Below, piece after piece: positions 34,372 to 43,179 of a stretch of 64,000 nucleotides of DNA. Under the pieces are notes generated by a model. The model saw only the letters and a list, made by a program, of their open reading frames with translations. It searched no databases and had not been told where the DNA came from. This DNA comes from Nostoc sp. LPT (lineage in GTDB: Bacteria > Cyanobacteriota > Cyanobacteriia > Cyanobacteriales > Nostocaceae): the NCBI RefSeq assembly GCF_017115165.1, contig NZ_JABXKF010000048.1:62001-126000 (forward strand), given 5' to 3'. The position numbers were made by a program, and so were the translations under genes. The number at the start of each line of letters is the position of its first letter. Position 1 is the stretch's first letter.

Positions 34372-35136
34372 TCACGTATCCTCCTCCCCTTGTGGTGCAG
34401 ACATGATTTGCTTTTGCTGTTCTTGTAGCCAGTTTTCAAAGAGTTCATTCAACAGGCGCATTTTCATAAATTCATCCAGTTGTGCTGGAATAAATTTTTC
34501 TAACCGCAAAATCACAAACCATTCAGCGATACGGCTAGGGGGCAATATCTGACCTGGTTGACTGCTAGAGAGCATTTGCACCATTATCGGATGTAGTGCA
34601 TTCAGTTCAATCGGGCCTATCAAGCCACCAGTTTGGGCTTCCGGCCCGAGTGAGTATTCCCGCGCCAAATCAGCAAAAGAGTTTTCTTTTGCCTGAATCC
34701 TAAAGTAGAGTTCTTGGGCAATTCCTACATCCTGGGTTCGCAGTAGGGAATAAATTACTTTGTCCAGTTTTGCTTTGGACTGAAAAAAGTAAGATTCCAG
34801 TTTATTGCCCCAAGTGGCTTGCTTGAATTTTTCAATTTTCAGTTTACGAGTGGTAATAACTTCTAGTTGATCGGGAGTCAACCCTTGATGTGCCATCCAA
34901 GCCTGGATGTCTTCTTCATTTTTAAACTGTTTTTCAGCATAAAACTGCTGTTTAGCTTGGGCTACTTCTTCAGGGGTACACTCTATTTCTACCTTGGCGG
35001 AGCGTGAGTTTTGCTCTATCGCCTCATCAATGATTAATTCCCGCTGCAACTGTGGCAGCATTTGGTAACTTGCCAGTAAAGAAATCAGTTCACTAGCTGT
35101 AATTGTACGATTACCGATTTGGATCGCTTCAGTCAT
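34372..35136 (-). CDS. PpiC-type peptidyl-prolyl isomerase (SurA-like, no signal peptide)
   Basis: The 254 residues divide into an N-terminal helical chaperone-like part (1-125) and a parvulin domain (about 130-220) with KENSFADLAREYSLGPEAQTGGLIGPI, followed by a helical tail. No signal peptide or anchor is visible, so it is predicted cytoplasmic, unlike SurA/PrsA. In cyanobacteria such proteins often neighbour peptide-exporting ABC transporters, but none is adjacent here. The substrate is unknown. Confidence 0.82.
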   Translation of the reverse strand: MTEAIQIGNRTITASELISLLASYQMLPQLQRELIIDEAIEQNSRSAKVEIECTPEEVAQAKQQFYAEKQFKNEEDIQAWMAHQGLTPDQLEVITTRKLKIEKFKQATWGNKLESYFFQSKAKLDKVIYSLLRTQDVGIAQELYFRIQAKENSFADLAREYSLGPEAQTGGLIGPIELNALHPIMVQMLSSSQPGQILPPSRIAEWFVILRLEKFIPAQLDEFMKMRLLNELFENWLQEQQKQIMSAPQGEEDT

Positions 35137-35661
35137 TAGCTTTCGGTCATCTCAAGAATATTTAGTCTGTTAAAGAAGCTACACCTTAGCCGATTGTCTA
35201 GGAACTTTTACCTTAATTCTACAGAGTTAGGTATACTAACCTCACTTTCGCAATAATTAAATAGTTACTTACTAACATACTTAAAAATATACAGTTTATA
35301 TGAGTTTTTATCAAAGATTCTACGCAAATACTAGCAGATGTGAAGATAAAGACAAAAGACAGTTCTCGCCACTACAACTTTAGAAGACGAAGTTTATTAG
35401 ACTGAGCTTGGGTGTTTTGAGGTTTCTATTATTATGCGTAGAGGCACAGTGGTATTAGTGTCGCGGTTCTTCTCCCAACCTCGAAAGAGCGTTTGGTAGA
35501 TAAGGGTAAACGCCAAGGACTTTAGTGAGTCCGCGTAGGGGTACGCTATCGAGCATCAAGGTGGTCTGTTTATAAATGTTGCAAGTGTAAAAAGACACAT
35601 TTTATCTACTGCCTTTTCACATAAGGGTATTTATGTATCCTATAACCAAAAATTCTTAGGT
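35137..35661. other. Non-coding region between PpiC and cytM
   Basis: No gene. Around 35524-35552 there is a stretch (AGTCCGCGTAGGGGTACGCTATCG) that resembles the small dispersed repeats of Nostoc. The rest is AT-rich. Upstream signals for the minus-strand isomerase gene should lie in its left half. Confidence 0.4.
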
Positions 35662-36036
35662 CTACAACGACTCTAAATAGTTCAAAAGATCCGCCATTTC
35701 TTGAGCACTAGGTTGGAATTTTGGCATTGGCGGTGTTTCGCCACTGATTACTTGGTGAATCAGCCCATACCGAGACTTGTGCTTTGAAACAGCTTGCAAA
35801 CTGGGCCCCACTCGCCCGTCTGCTTCCAAGCCATGACAACCAGCACAGTTAATTTGAAATATCGCGTGTCCTTGAACTGGATTTCCTGTTAGGGATAGAA
35901 CACTCTTGACGTATGGATCGGAGGCTTGAACCAACTGAACACCAAAAAAGCCCAAAGGGACTGCTAGCAGTATAGCCAGCGTCAATAAAACGATCCGCTG
36001 AATCAAAATTTCAGGTTTGGTAATCTGGTTATCCAA
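35662..36036 (-). CDS. cytM: Cytochrome cM-like membrane-anchored c-type cytochrome
   Basis: The 124-residue protein has one N-terminal hydrophobic anchor (about 14-36, IVLLTLAILLAVPLGFFGVQL) and a single c-type haem site, C-A-G-C-H, near residue 65-69, with methionine ligand candidates in PPMPKF. This layout fits cytochrome cM, a low-abundance cyanobacterial cytochrome linked to stress and respiration. The only start codon that fits is a TTG (36034-36036); no ATG or GTG lies in frame nearby. It is transcribed divergently from petG across about 210 bp. Confidence 0.82.
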   Translation of the reverse strand: MDNQITKPEILIQRIVLLTLAILLAVPLGFFGVQLVQASDPYVKSVLSLTGNPVQGHAIFQINCAGCHGLEADGRVGPSLQAVSKHKSRYGLIHQVISGETPPMPKFQPSAQEMADLLNYLESL

Positions 36037-36246
36037 AAGGTTTGCTGTGAAAGTCTAGGTGTGCTAAAAAGTTTTCATTTCCTACACATAGCTTAAAAGT
36101 TCTTGATTGTGTCTGCAAGCACAGAAGACTATTTTTTTTGCGGGCAGTCGCCCTCAAAAAGGCTGTAGAGCGCAGGATTCATACGAAATTTGGTAAAATC
36201 AAAAACAGGCAACGAATATTTAATAATTACAAAGAGGAGATTTATA

Positions 36247-36360
36247 GTGGTTGAACCCCTGCTATCAGGTATTGTCCTTGGTCTAGTTTTCGTCACTCTC
36301 GCCGGACTTTTTTACGCTGCATATAAGCAATACAAGCGCCTCAATGAGTTGGGGGGATGA
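36247..36360 (+). CDS. petG: Cytochrome b6f complex subunit PetG
   Basis: This 37-residue gene begins with GTG at 36247 and reads [18 protein letters not shown]..., a single transmembrane helix followed by [10 protein letters not shown] and a short Gly end, the well-conserved PetG sequence. PetG is a small subunit required for assembly and stability of the cytochrome b6f complex in the thylakoid. AGAGGAG about 10 bases upstream serves as the ribosome-binding site. Confidence 0.95.
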   Translation: MVEPLLSGIVLGLVFVTLAGLFYAAYKQYKRLNELGG

Positions 36361-36463
36361 GGGAATGCCCAGTGCTGAGTGTTGAACTGAGTGCTGAGTG
36401 GGATGAGGGAAGGGGGACAAGGAGGACAAGGAAGCAATTTTTCTTCCCCACTCCCCACTCTTT

Positions 36464-37009
36464 TCATTCCATAATTCTGTAGAAAGTAAGTGATGTGTTG
36501 CCGTAAACTTTCTGGCGGCAAATTTCCCAAGCGGGAATCTTTGGCGGTATCCAACCTTGTAAAGCGTGTTCAACTGCGATTTCGCCGCTAGGATCTAAAA
36601 GTTGATAATGAGCGATCGCTTCTAATACTGGCTGGTACAATCCACTGACATAAGGTGGATCGAAGTAGATTCTATCGAATTGCTTACCTGATAAAGTCTT
36701 TAACTGCTGCGTAATATCTCCCCGCAATACCCAAAATTCTTGGTCGGCATTAGCTACTTGCTGCCAATTTTGTTGGATGGTGGCACAGGCTCGGCTCGAT
36801 TGTTCAATTCCCACTACTAGGCTGGCTCCTCTACACAAAGCCTCTGCGCCTATTGAACCAGTACCAGCGCATAAATCTAGCCAGCGACAACCTGCAATTT
36901 CTCCCTGCCAAATATTAAAGACTGCCTCTCTTACTCGCGCACTAGTCGGTCTAGTTTCTTTTCCTGGTAAAGTTTTTAGCTGGCGATTGCCGTAAATTCT
37001 CAGGCTCAT
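36464..37009 (-). CDS. rsmD: 16S rRNA (guanine966-N2)-methyltransferase RsmD
   Basis: The 181-residue protein shows the RsmD layout: N-terminal RIYGNRQLKTLPGKETRPTSARVREAVFN-type block, the SAM site WLDLCAGTGSIGAEAL (about 43-58), and the catalytic FDPPY motif (about 117-121). It methylates G966 in the 30S head. It is convergent with petG, and hisH is upstream on the same strand. Confidence 0.93.
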   Translation of the reverse strand: MSLRIYGNRQLKTLPGKETRPTSARVREAVFNIWQGEIAGCRWLDLCAGTGSIGAEALCRGASLVVGIEQSSRACATIQQNWQQVANADQEFWVLRGDITQQLKTLSGKQFDRIYFDPPYVSGLYQPVLEAIAHYQLLDPSGEIAVEHALQGWIPPKIPAWEICRQKVYGNTSLTFYRIME

Positions 37010-37093
37010 TAGTTATTAGTCATTGGTCATTAGTCATTGGTTATTGATCGTTAGTTTTAGACAAAAGACAAAGAACAAATGACAAAATTAGTA

Positions 37094-37729
37094 TCAGGCA
37101 GGAATTTTTTCGCGGACTTGAGCAACGAAATTAGATAGGATTTGCAATCCAATATTAGAGGATTTTTCAGGGTGAAATTGGACTGCCATGAGGTTTTCAT
37201 GAGCGATCGCAGCTGTCACGGTTTGAGTACCGTGAGTGATAGTTGCTGCACGGATTAGCGGGTCTATTGGGTCAACATAGTAGGAATGGACAAAATACAC
37301 CCAAGGATCGGACGGTAAATGCTCCCACAAAATACTTTTTGGTTGAGTCACTTCTAGTTGATTCCAACCCATGTGAGGAATAGTGATCTCAGGTTCGGGA
37401 CGAAACCGCCGCACTTTTCCTTGGATAATTCCTAGTCCTGGTTGGGTACCTTCTGCACTTGATTCAAAGAGAATTTGTAATCCTAAACAAATTCCTAAAA
37501 AAGGTTTACCGGATGCGATCGCTTCTTTAATAGGTTGTTCTAAACCACGGGTTCGCAGGTGTTGCACTGCTGGATCAAATGCTCCCACTCCCGGTAGGAC
37601 TATAGCATCTGCCTGCTCTAATTCCTTTGGAGAATAAGTAACATTAGGAGTTGCACCAGCTTTTTCCAAGCCTTTGCAAACTGAGTGCAAATTTCCCATC
37701 TCGTAATCTACGACCGCAATTACTGGCAT
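37094..37729 (-). CDS. hisH: Imidazole glycerol phosphate synthase, glutaminase subunit
   Basis: HisH releases ammonia from glutamine for HisF in histidine synthesis. The 211-residue sequence has the class I glutamine amidotransferase nucleophile in PFLGICLGLQ (Cys near residue 81), and the His/Glu pair in VQFHPEKSS near residue 186. The start MPVIAVVDYEMGNLHSV is canonical. hisF is not adjacent in this window. The downstream spacer toward rsmD is heptad-repeat sequence. Confidence 0.96.
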   Translation of the reverse strand: MPVIAVVDYEMGNLHSVCKGLEKAGATPNVTYSPKELEQADAIVLPGVGAFDPAVQHLRTRGLEQPIKEAIASGKPFLGICLGLQILFESSAEGTQPGLGIIQGKVRRFRPEPEITIPHMGWNQLEVTQPKSILWEHLPSDPWVYFVHSYYVDPIDPLIRAATITHGTQTVTAAIAHENLMAVQFHPEKSSNIGLQILSNFVAQVREKIPA

Positions 37730-37787
37730 TTACCTGCTCCTTGTAAATTTATTATGGAGGGTTTTTCTATTCTAAATAATATTTGTT

Positions 37788-38330
37788 ATGAAAAAAAGAA
37801 TTCTATTAACTTCTTTTGACACTTGGCTAAAAGATCAACAGTCAAATTCTTCTGATGATTTATTACTTGAAGTTACCAAACTTGAGTTAATACCACATGA
37901 CTTAACTTTTTTACGCCAGTTACCCGTAGATGTGCAACTTGCCAGTACTCTGGTAATGGAAAAAATCAAGGCAATCCAACCTGATTACATCATCTGTTGT
38001 GGCATGGCTGCAAGCCGTACACAATTAAGTGTGGAAGCAGTAGCTAGCTGTGGAGAAAGTGTTTTACAGACAGAAGTTGATTTAGAAAAATTAGTGGCGG
38101 GAGCAGGAGCAATTCAAATTAGCCACGACTGTGGGAAATTTGTCTGCGTTCGCGTAGCGTCTCGAAGAGAGGGTCTTTACTATTCAGTGTTGGACTACTT
38201 AAGCCAAAATCAACTTACGGCACGTTGTATTTTTGTCCACGTTCCGATTCTCAATCAAGAAAATTTGATGGGTATTCTTGCCGATTTTGTATTAATTATT
38301 AACAAACTGGCACTTTCATCAAGTTGTTAA
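37788..38330 (+). CDS. Pyroglutamyl-peptidase I-like protein with a repeat insertion next to the active site
   Basis: The 180-residue protein matches peptidase family C15, which removes N-terminal pyroglutamate. Predicted triad: Glu83 (in SVEAV), Cys120 (end of DCGKFVC) and His151 (FVHVP). Eight residues (VRVASRRE, 121-128) stand directly after Cys120 where the family normally continues with Asn/Thr and LYY; they are encoded by a small dispersed repeat at 38146-38171 that has entered in frame. The nucleophile's surroundings are thus disturbed, and activity is doubtful. The gene otherwise reads intact from the ATG at 37788. Confidence 0.8.
   Translation: MKKRILLTSFDTWLKDQQSNSSDDLLLEVTKLELIPHDLTFLRQLPVDVQLASTLVMEKIKAIQPDYIICCGMAASRTQLSVEAVASCGESVLQTEVDLEKLVAGAGAIQISHDCGKFVCVRVASRREGLYYSVLDYLSQNQLTARCIFVHVPILNQENLMGILADFVLIINKLALSSSC
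38146..38171. repeat. Small dispersed repeat inside the C15 peptidase-like gene
   Basis: The sequence (GCGTTCGCGTAGCGTCTCGA plus GAGAG) is of the kind widely scattered in Nostoc genomes (small dispersed repeats, SDR). It adds 24 bases net and keeps the frame. Confidence 0.7.
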
Positions 38331-38361
38331 TGTCTGTATGGTGAAATAAATATCTAAGTAT

Positions 38362-39747
38362 ATGTTGCCATTGTTACTAATTTTCCCAATAGCCCAATTA
38401 ACTCCTGCTACACCACCTGAAGAAGTCGTCCAACCACAAGAAGTACGTCCTTTACCAGGTAAGTTGGATACAGTGCCAACCTTTAATAGCAATAGTCCAG
38501 AATTGGTGTTGAAAGAAGGAATTTTACTTTCCACCTTTCCACCAGATGGGAAAAAAGTGCCAACAGCGCATCTAAATTTTCCCTTTCAGGGACGATTTGA
38601 TATTTTTGCCCATCATGTTGCCAAAGCTGAACCAGCAGAGAATTTGCGTAGGCGTAGCCCGTCGGAGACATCGCTCTATTTAGGGATAATTTTGCATAAC
38701 CCTGGTTCGGAACCAGTAAAGGTAAATATTTGGCAGGCGGCGAGTTATTTAAGTCAACCGGATGCACCATTTATTCAGTTACCATCCTTTAGCCAAAATC
38801 TTTTAGGTAAAATTTTTGCCGGGCCAGGCGATCGCGTCATGTCTGATGTGCTTCGGGGAGTGCGACAAGAGATTTTTCCTGCCCAAATTGAGATTCCACC
38901 AAAGCAAAGTCGGATGTTACTCAATTTACCAATTCCTGTGCAGGGATTGACACCACCCCTGAATGGTCGGTCTACATTCATCCGATTGCAAAGTAATCGC
39001 ACTGTCTATGCAGCTAGCCTAGCGATGTTTGCACAGGTCAATCCTGATGGCAGTGAGCGATCGCCTACTTTAGAAGAATGGCAGAATTTACTAGATAATG
39101 GTGATTTGGTTGGGCCACGAGATAAAACTCCCACTCCCTTAGAAGAAACTGGCAAGCCAAGAATTTATGGGCGTGTTGCAGGAGTGGTTGGTGGTTCACA
39201 ATGGAGAGCCTTATTAGTAAATAATCCTAAAGCTAGATATCTAACTATTCCCCAGCCTGGTCAAGTGTTTTCCTACGCTTTGAATACCCTGCATGGCGGT
39301 ACATTAGGAACTGGTCAAATTCAAAGTGCGCCTATGCTGGTGCGCTATCCTGACACCGCATATCGCGCTCATGGCAACTATGGAATTCAATATAATCTCA
39401 AGTTGCCGCTATATAACAATACTCAAAGTCCTCAAACTGTTAGTGTGTCGATACAAACACCACTCAAGGAGGATCAATTAGTCAAACCAGGGTTACGCTT
39501 TCTAAGTACACCTGCTCCTCAAGTATTCTTCCGAGGCACAGTGCGGGTACGTTACAAAAATGACCAAAATCAGCCACAAACTCAGTTTGTGCATTTAGTG
39601 CAAAAGAGAGGTCAACCAGGAGAACCGTTAGTTTTATTAAAGATGAAACCAGGCGATCGCTCTTTAGTAGAAGTAGACTTTCTCTATCCACCAGATGCCA
39701 CACCACCGCAAGTATTAACAGTTTCAACTCAAACTGAACCTCGGTAA
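38362..39747 (+). CDS. DUF3370 protein (predicted exported or envelope)
   Basis: The 461-residue sequence belongs to DUF3370, found in cyanobacteria: LNFPFQGRFDIFAHHVAKAE, LYLGIILHNPG, AGPGDRVMSDVLRG, and HGNYGIQYNLKLPLYNNT blocks are present. A short hydrophobic start (LPLLLIFPIAQLTPA) may act as a signal peptide. At residues ~95-103 a string (LRRRSPSETS) is encoded by a dispersed repeat at 38645-38675, apparently an in-frame insertion. It follows the C15 peptidase-like gene by 31 bp on the same strand. The function is unknown. Confidence 0.82.
   Translation: MLPLLLIFPIAQLTPATPPEEVVQPQEVRPLPGKLDTVPTFNSNSPELVLKEGILLSTFPPDGKKVPTAHLNFPFQGRFDIFAHHVAKAEPAENLRRRSPSETSLYLGIILHNPGSEPVKVNIWQAASYLSQPDAPFIQLPSFSQNLLGKIFAGPGDRVMSDVLRGVRQEIFPAQIEIPPKQSRMLLNLPIPVQGLTPPLNGRSTFIRLQSNRTVYAASLAMFAQVNPDGSERSPTLEEWQNLLDNGDLVGPRDKTPTPLEETGKPRIYGRVAGVVGGSQWRALLVNNPKARYLTIPQPGQVFSYALNTLHGGTLGTGQIQSAPMLVRYPDTAYRAHGNYGIQYNLKLPLYNNTQSPQTVSVSIQTPLKEDQLVKPGLRFLSTPAPQVFFRGTVRVRYKNDQNQPQTQFVHLVQKRGQPGEPLVLLKMKPGDRSLVEVDFLYPPDATPPQVLTVSTQTEPR
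38645..38675. repeat. Small dispersed repeat inside the DUF3370 gene
   Basis: The stretch TGCGTAGGCGTAGCCCGTCG followed by GAGACATCGC is another sequence typical of Nostoc small dispersed repeats. It is translated as part of the protein and causes no frameshift. Confidence 0.65.
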
Positions 39748-40256
39748 TGAGTCATGGGTAATGGGTAATAGCTTTTCTCTAATTACCTATTACTAAAAAA
39801 TATTAGTCAGATTATTTACAAAGTTCTACTGTTTACCAACTTGGCGCGGCTTAAAGGCACACCTGTTATCAAACACCCAGTTAGGGCAACGGCTTACAAT
39901 GTTTACTGATAGCAGGCATAGTATTTATCAAACAGACAGTGTTTAAAAACAATTCAAGATTGTAGACGCCTATTGAAGTTGCAATAATAGATACTGTGAC
40001 TACTAAGGTAGTAGTCCAAGGTCTGATCTCACGCATAGATTCTTTTGTTTTTATTGATTGTGCAGAGCTTCATTAGGGGTGTAAGGGTTTAAGGGTTTAA
40101 GGGTTTAAGGGTGTAAGGTGTTGTCCGGGGTTTCAATCCCCGGACAACACGGTTGCCCAAATTCCATAATGATTTAGGTTACAGGGTACAGAAGATAATT
40201 TTCTTGACTGTCACCTGTAACCTGTAACTTTTCCCTTTCTTAACTTCTAACTCCCT
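39748..40256. repeat. Convergent intergenic region with AAGGGTTT repeats and a 13-bp inverted repeat
   Basis: From about 40078 to 40112 GTTTAAGG-type units run in tandem. Directly after, GTGTTGTCCGGGG (40118-40130) and its exact complement (40138-40150) enclose the 7-base loop TTTCAAT, a very stable hairpin between the ends of DUF3370 (+) and mreD (-). It may stop transcription from both directions. No gene is present. Confidence 0.7.
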
Positions 40257-40877
40257 TTACTGTTGCTCCAACAATTTTATCCGCTGCCACCAAAGATTCA
40301 ACGGATAATAGACTACCGGTGCCCACAGACTACTCAGAATGGCAGAGGCAAGAGCGACCCGCTGGTAATATATCCAAATATCTGTCACCTTGCGCTCATT
40401 GCCCAGCAAAGTTAATTGCAACCCAAAGATAGTTTCTGCCAAAACTGCCAAAACAAAGACAATTACAGCAATCGAAATAAAATCTTCTTCGATAAAACGC
40501 TGTTTCTGGAGCAGAGCAGTTAAAGCCCCCACTATACCTAAACTGATGGCATGAGTTGGATTAGGTGATGTCATTGAATCTTGAAGTAACCCCAGAACTA
40601 TACCTGCCAATGCTCCGGCAAACACCGTGCGCTTCACACTCCAAGCTACCACCCAAATTAATAGCCAGTTAGGGCCAATTCCTAACAATTCCATACCTGG
40701 GAATCGGGTTGGTAATAATAGTAAACATAACAGTACAGAACTAGCCGTCACTATCCAACCAAACAACTGACGTATACCGGGATGCCAACGAGCAAGCGGC
40801 TGGATGCGGAATTTCGATTTTCGCTCTGACGATTTTGGCTTTTTCTGCCTGCTACCACCAAATGCAGGAATCTTCAT
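40257..40877 (-). CDS. mreD: Rod shape-determining protein MreD
   Basis: The 206-residue membrane protein has a basic N-terminus (about 1-35) and four to five hydrophobic spans. It closes the mreB-mreC-mreD order on the minus strand, which is the main reason for the call, together with MreD-like features (GPNWLLIWVVAWSVKR, GIVLGLLQDSM). MreD is an inner-membrane part of the cell-elongation complex. It is 25 bp downstream of mreC. Confidence 0.9.
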   Translation of the reverse strand: MKIPAFGGSRQKKPKSSERKSKFRIQPLARWHPGIRQLFGWIVTASSVLLCLLLLPTRFPGMELLGIGPNWLLIWVVAWSVKRTVFAGALAGIVLGLLQDSMTSPNPTHAISLGIVGALTALLQKQRFIEEDFISIAVIVFVLAVLAETIFGLQLTLLGNERKVTDIWIYYQRVALASAILSSLWAPVVYYPLNLWWQRIKLLEQQ

Positions 40878-40902
40878 TTTTCTATGGATTTTTTCAAAGA
40901 AT

Positions 40903-41697
40903 TTACTTAGACTTTTGCGGCGCTTGATTTGCCGACTCTTGGTTTTCTGGTTTGGGATAAACAGCTACCCAATCGAGAGAACGGATTGACGGAAAAAGCT
41001 CAATTTTCGCCACTGATGCCGGAAGTTTCTTTAAATCCAGCGACTTAATTCGTCCTACTGCCAAACCGGAGGGAAATTTCTGACTATAAGTAGATGTGGA
41101 AACTAAATCTCCTACTTTGACATTTGGAACTTTTTCATAAAACTCCAATACAGCTTCAGCAGAAGAATCTCCTCGCAAAACGCCTTTAGCTGCTGTGCGG
41201 CTAACTGATACACCCACTTGACTCTTGAGGTCACTGATTAACAACACGCGGCTAGTATTGGGAGTTACACTCTCCACCAAACCCACTAATCCGCCTTCTG
41301 CCTTGACTATGAAGCCTTCCTGAATCCCTGCATTTACACCGCGATTCAGCGTAACTTGTTGCCACCACTGGTCAGCACTACGTCCTACCACCCGTGCTGG
41401 AATTGGTCGTGATGCCAACGGCTCTTTTTCCACATAGCCTAATAAATCTTGTAACTTTGTCTTTTGACTTTCCAAATCTACTATACGGGTTTGCAATTCC
41501 ATTATCCGGGCATCTCTAAGACGTTCTTCTGGAGTTGGCCCTGACTGCAACATCTCTAATGGACGGGTAATTGCCTGGTATGTCTCAAGCACTAGTTCAC
41601 CTTGAGTCTGTCGCAATATCCAAGCACTACCAACTACTAAAGCTAACAAGCCAATTTGCAACCCTTTACGATCCCACCAATGCCGTATTGTCACCAT
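40903..41697 (-). CDS. mreC: Rod shape-determining protein MreC
   Basis: The 264-residue protein has one N-terminal membrane segment (about 12-28), a coiled coil (about 55-85; RIMELQTRIVDLESQKTKLQDLL) and the two-lobed beta-rich MreC domain (about 95-250) with NRGVNAGIQEGF and SVTPNTSRVLLISD blocks. MreC links cytoplasmic MreB to cell-wall synthases in the periplasm. It is 101 bp downstream of mreB. The C-terminal tail is polar and asparagine/glutamine-rich. Confidence 0.95.
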   Translation of the reverse strand: MVTIRHWWDRKGLQIGLLALVVGSAWILRQTQGELVLETYQAITRPLEMLQSGPTPEERLRDARIMELQTRIVDLESQKTKLQDLLGYVEKEPLASRPIPARVVGRSADQWWQQVTLNRGVNAGIQEGFIVKAEGGLVGLVESVTPNTSRVLLISDLKSQVGVSVSRTAAKGVLRGDSSAEAVLEFYEKVPNVKVGDLVSTSTYSQKFPSGLAVGRIKSLDLKKLPASVAKIELFPSIRSLDWVAVYPKPENQESANQAPQKSK

Positions 41698-41798
41698 ATA
41701 TACCTGTCTGTACTTATATAAATTAAGTTCTACTTGGATTCTATGTATATAAAACCCAAATAGAACTCAAATAGAACTCAATTCTGATATTTTTTTTG

Positions 41799-42842
41799 CT
41801 ACATATTGCGAGAGCTTTCGATGACAACTCGTTCCAACTGTTTAAAGTTTTCTAACACACGACCTGTTCCCAGCACAACACAGCTCAAAGGATCGGCAGC
41901 AATGTGGGTAATAATCCCTGTTTCATGGCTAATGAGGGTATCTATGCCTTTGAGCAAAGCACCGCCTCCAGCTAACATAATACCTCTGTCAATAATGTCT
42001 GCTGCCAGTTCTGGTGGTGTGCGTTCTAGTGTCCGCTTCACAGCTTCTATAATTACTGATAGCGGTTCCAACATACTTTCACGGATTTCCGGGCCTTTGA
42101 TTGTTACAGTTCGCGGTAGACCAGAAAGCAAGTGTAAGCCTCGGACTTCCATCATGGCGTCATTATCATCATTAGTCGGATAGGCAGAACCCATCCGAAT
42201 CTTGATTTCCTCGGCAGTACGTTCACCAATGACTAAATTATGAACTTTCTTAATATACTGAACGATCGCATCAGTCAGTTCATCTCCAGCGATGCGTACT
42301 GATTCGCTGATTACCGTACCTTGAAGACTCAGCACTGCAACTTCTGTTGTTCCACCACCAATATCGATGATCATGTTGCCAGTTGCTTCGGCAACAGGTA
42401 GTCCTGCACCAATAGCCGCAGCGACAGGTTCATCGATTAAATAAACTTTTCTTGCTCCTGCTTGGTGAGCTGCATCCATCACCGCTCGCCTTTCTACTCC
42501 TGTGACGCCACTAGGAATACCAATGACAATCCGGGGTAGAATTAGAGACTTACCTTCATTTACACGCTGAATAAAGCTTTTGAGCATCAGCTCGGCTATA
42601 TCAAAGTCAGCGATTACACCATCCCGCAAAGGACGTAGAGCAATCACATTTCCTGGCGTGCGACCGAGCATTTTTTTGGCTTCTTCTCCTACTGCTAGTG
42701 CTACCTTTTCGTTGACATCGATAGCAACTACAGAAGGTTCTTGTAGTACAATACCTTTACCAGATACATAAACTAGGGTGTTTGCGGTACCGAGGTCGAT
42801 ACCCATATCCCATGAAGTGCGAAAGTTCCTAAAAATACCCAC
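41799..42842 (-). CDS. mreB: Rod shape-determining actin homologue MreB
   Basis: MreB is the bacterial actin that directs lateral wall synthesis. The 347-residue sequence has phosphate 1 (MGIDLGTANTLVYV), connect 1, phosphate 2 (MIIDIGGGTTEVAV) and the adenosine motif (IMLAGGGALLKGI). The GTG at 42840-42842 is used as start (MGIFRNF...). It is first in the mreBCD operon; 337 bp of non-coding sequence upstream separates it from the divergent ssb gene. Confidence 0.97.
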   Translation of the reverse strand: MGIFRNFRTSWDMGIDLGTANTLVYVSGKGIVLQEPSVVAIDVNEKVALAVGEEAKKMLGRTPGNVIALRPLRDGVIADFDIAELMLKSFIQRVNEGKSLILPRIVIGIPSGVTGVERRAVMDAAHQAGARKVYLIDEPVAAAIGAGLPVAEATGNMIIDIGGGTTEVAVLSLQGTVISESVRIAGDELTDAIVQYIKKVHNLVIGERTAEEIKIRMGSAYPTNDDNDAMMEVRGLHLLSGLPRTVTIKGPEIRESMLEPLSVIIEAVKRTLERTPPELAADIIDRGIMLAGGGALLKGIDTLISHETGIITHIAADPLSCVVLGTGRVLENFKQLERVVIESSRNM

Positions 42843-43179
42843 GCGTCTGTAAGCCCCCTATGTGCGATACTTTTTGACTACAACGGTAAGAGTTAATCGT
42901 GCTTGATTCGATTATGTTTGTACCCTGAGTTGAGTAAACTAGACAATATTTTTATATGATTCCCAGAAATATTTAGTATGTCTCAAGCGCCGTACTTTTG
43001 ATATTCTCTGGTTGACTTCGTATATCCGTACACTTTTATGTGTTTACTCCAAATAGTGTGTATTAAATTTTCAAGTCAATTATATTGTTAACTGTTTAAC
43101 ACATTATTTTCAAGTCTTTCACAATTCGCTATGATGAAAGTCGAAATTGCTAAGTACGTTTGTACTGAAAGGTAACGCG
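42843..43179. promoter_or_regulatory. Divergent regulatory region between mreB and ssb
   Basis: No gene in 337 bp. Both flanking genes are transcribed outward, so both promoters must lie here. The AT-rich middle has possible -10 hexamers (TATGAT at 43130), but no pair of boxes can be chosen with certainty. Confidence 0.4.

Noticed and set aside
40118-40150. GGTTTCAATCCCC resembles the end of some cyanobacterial CRISPR repeats
   Set aside because: Only one copy with a hairpin is present; no spacers or further repeats and no cas genes were seen in the window.
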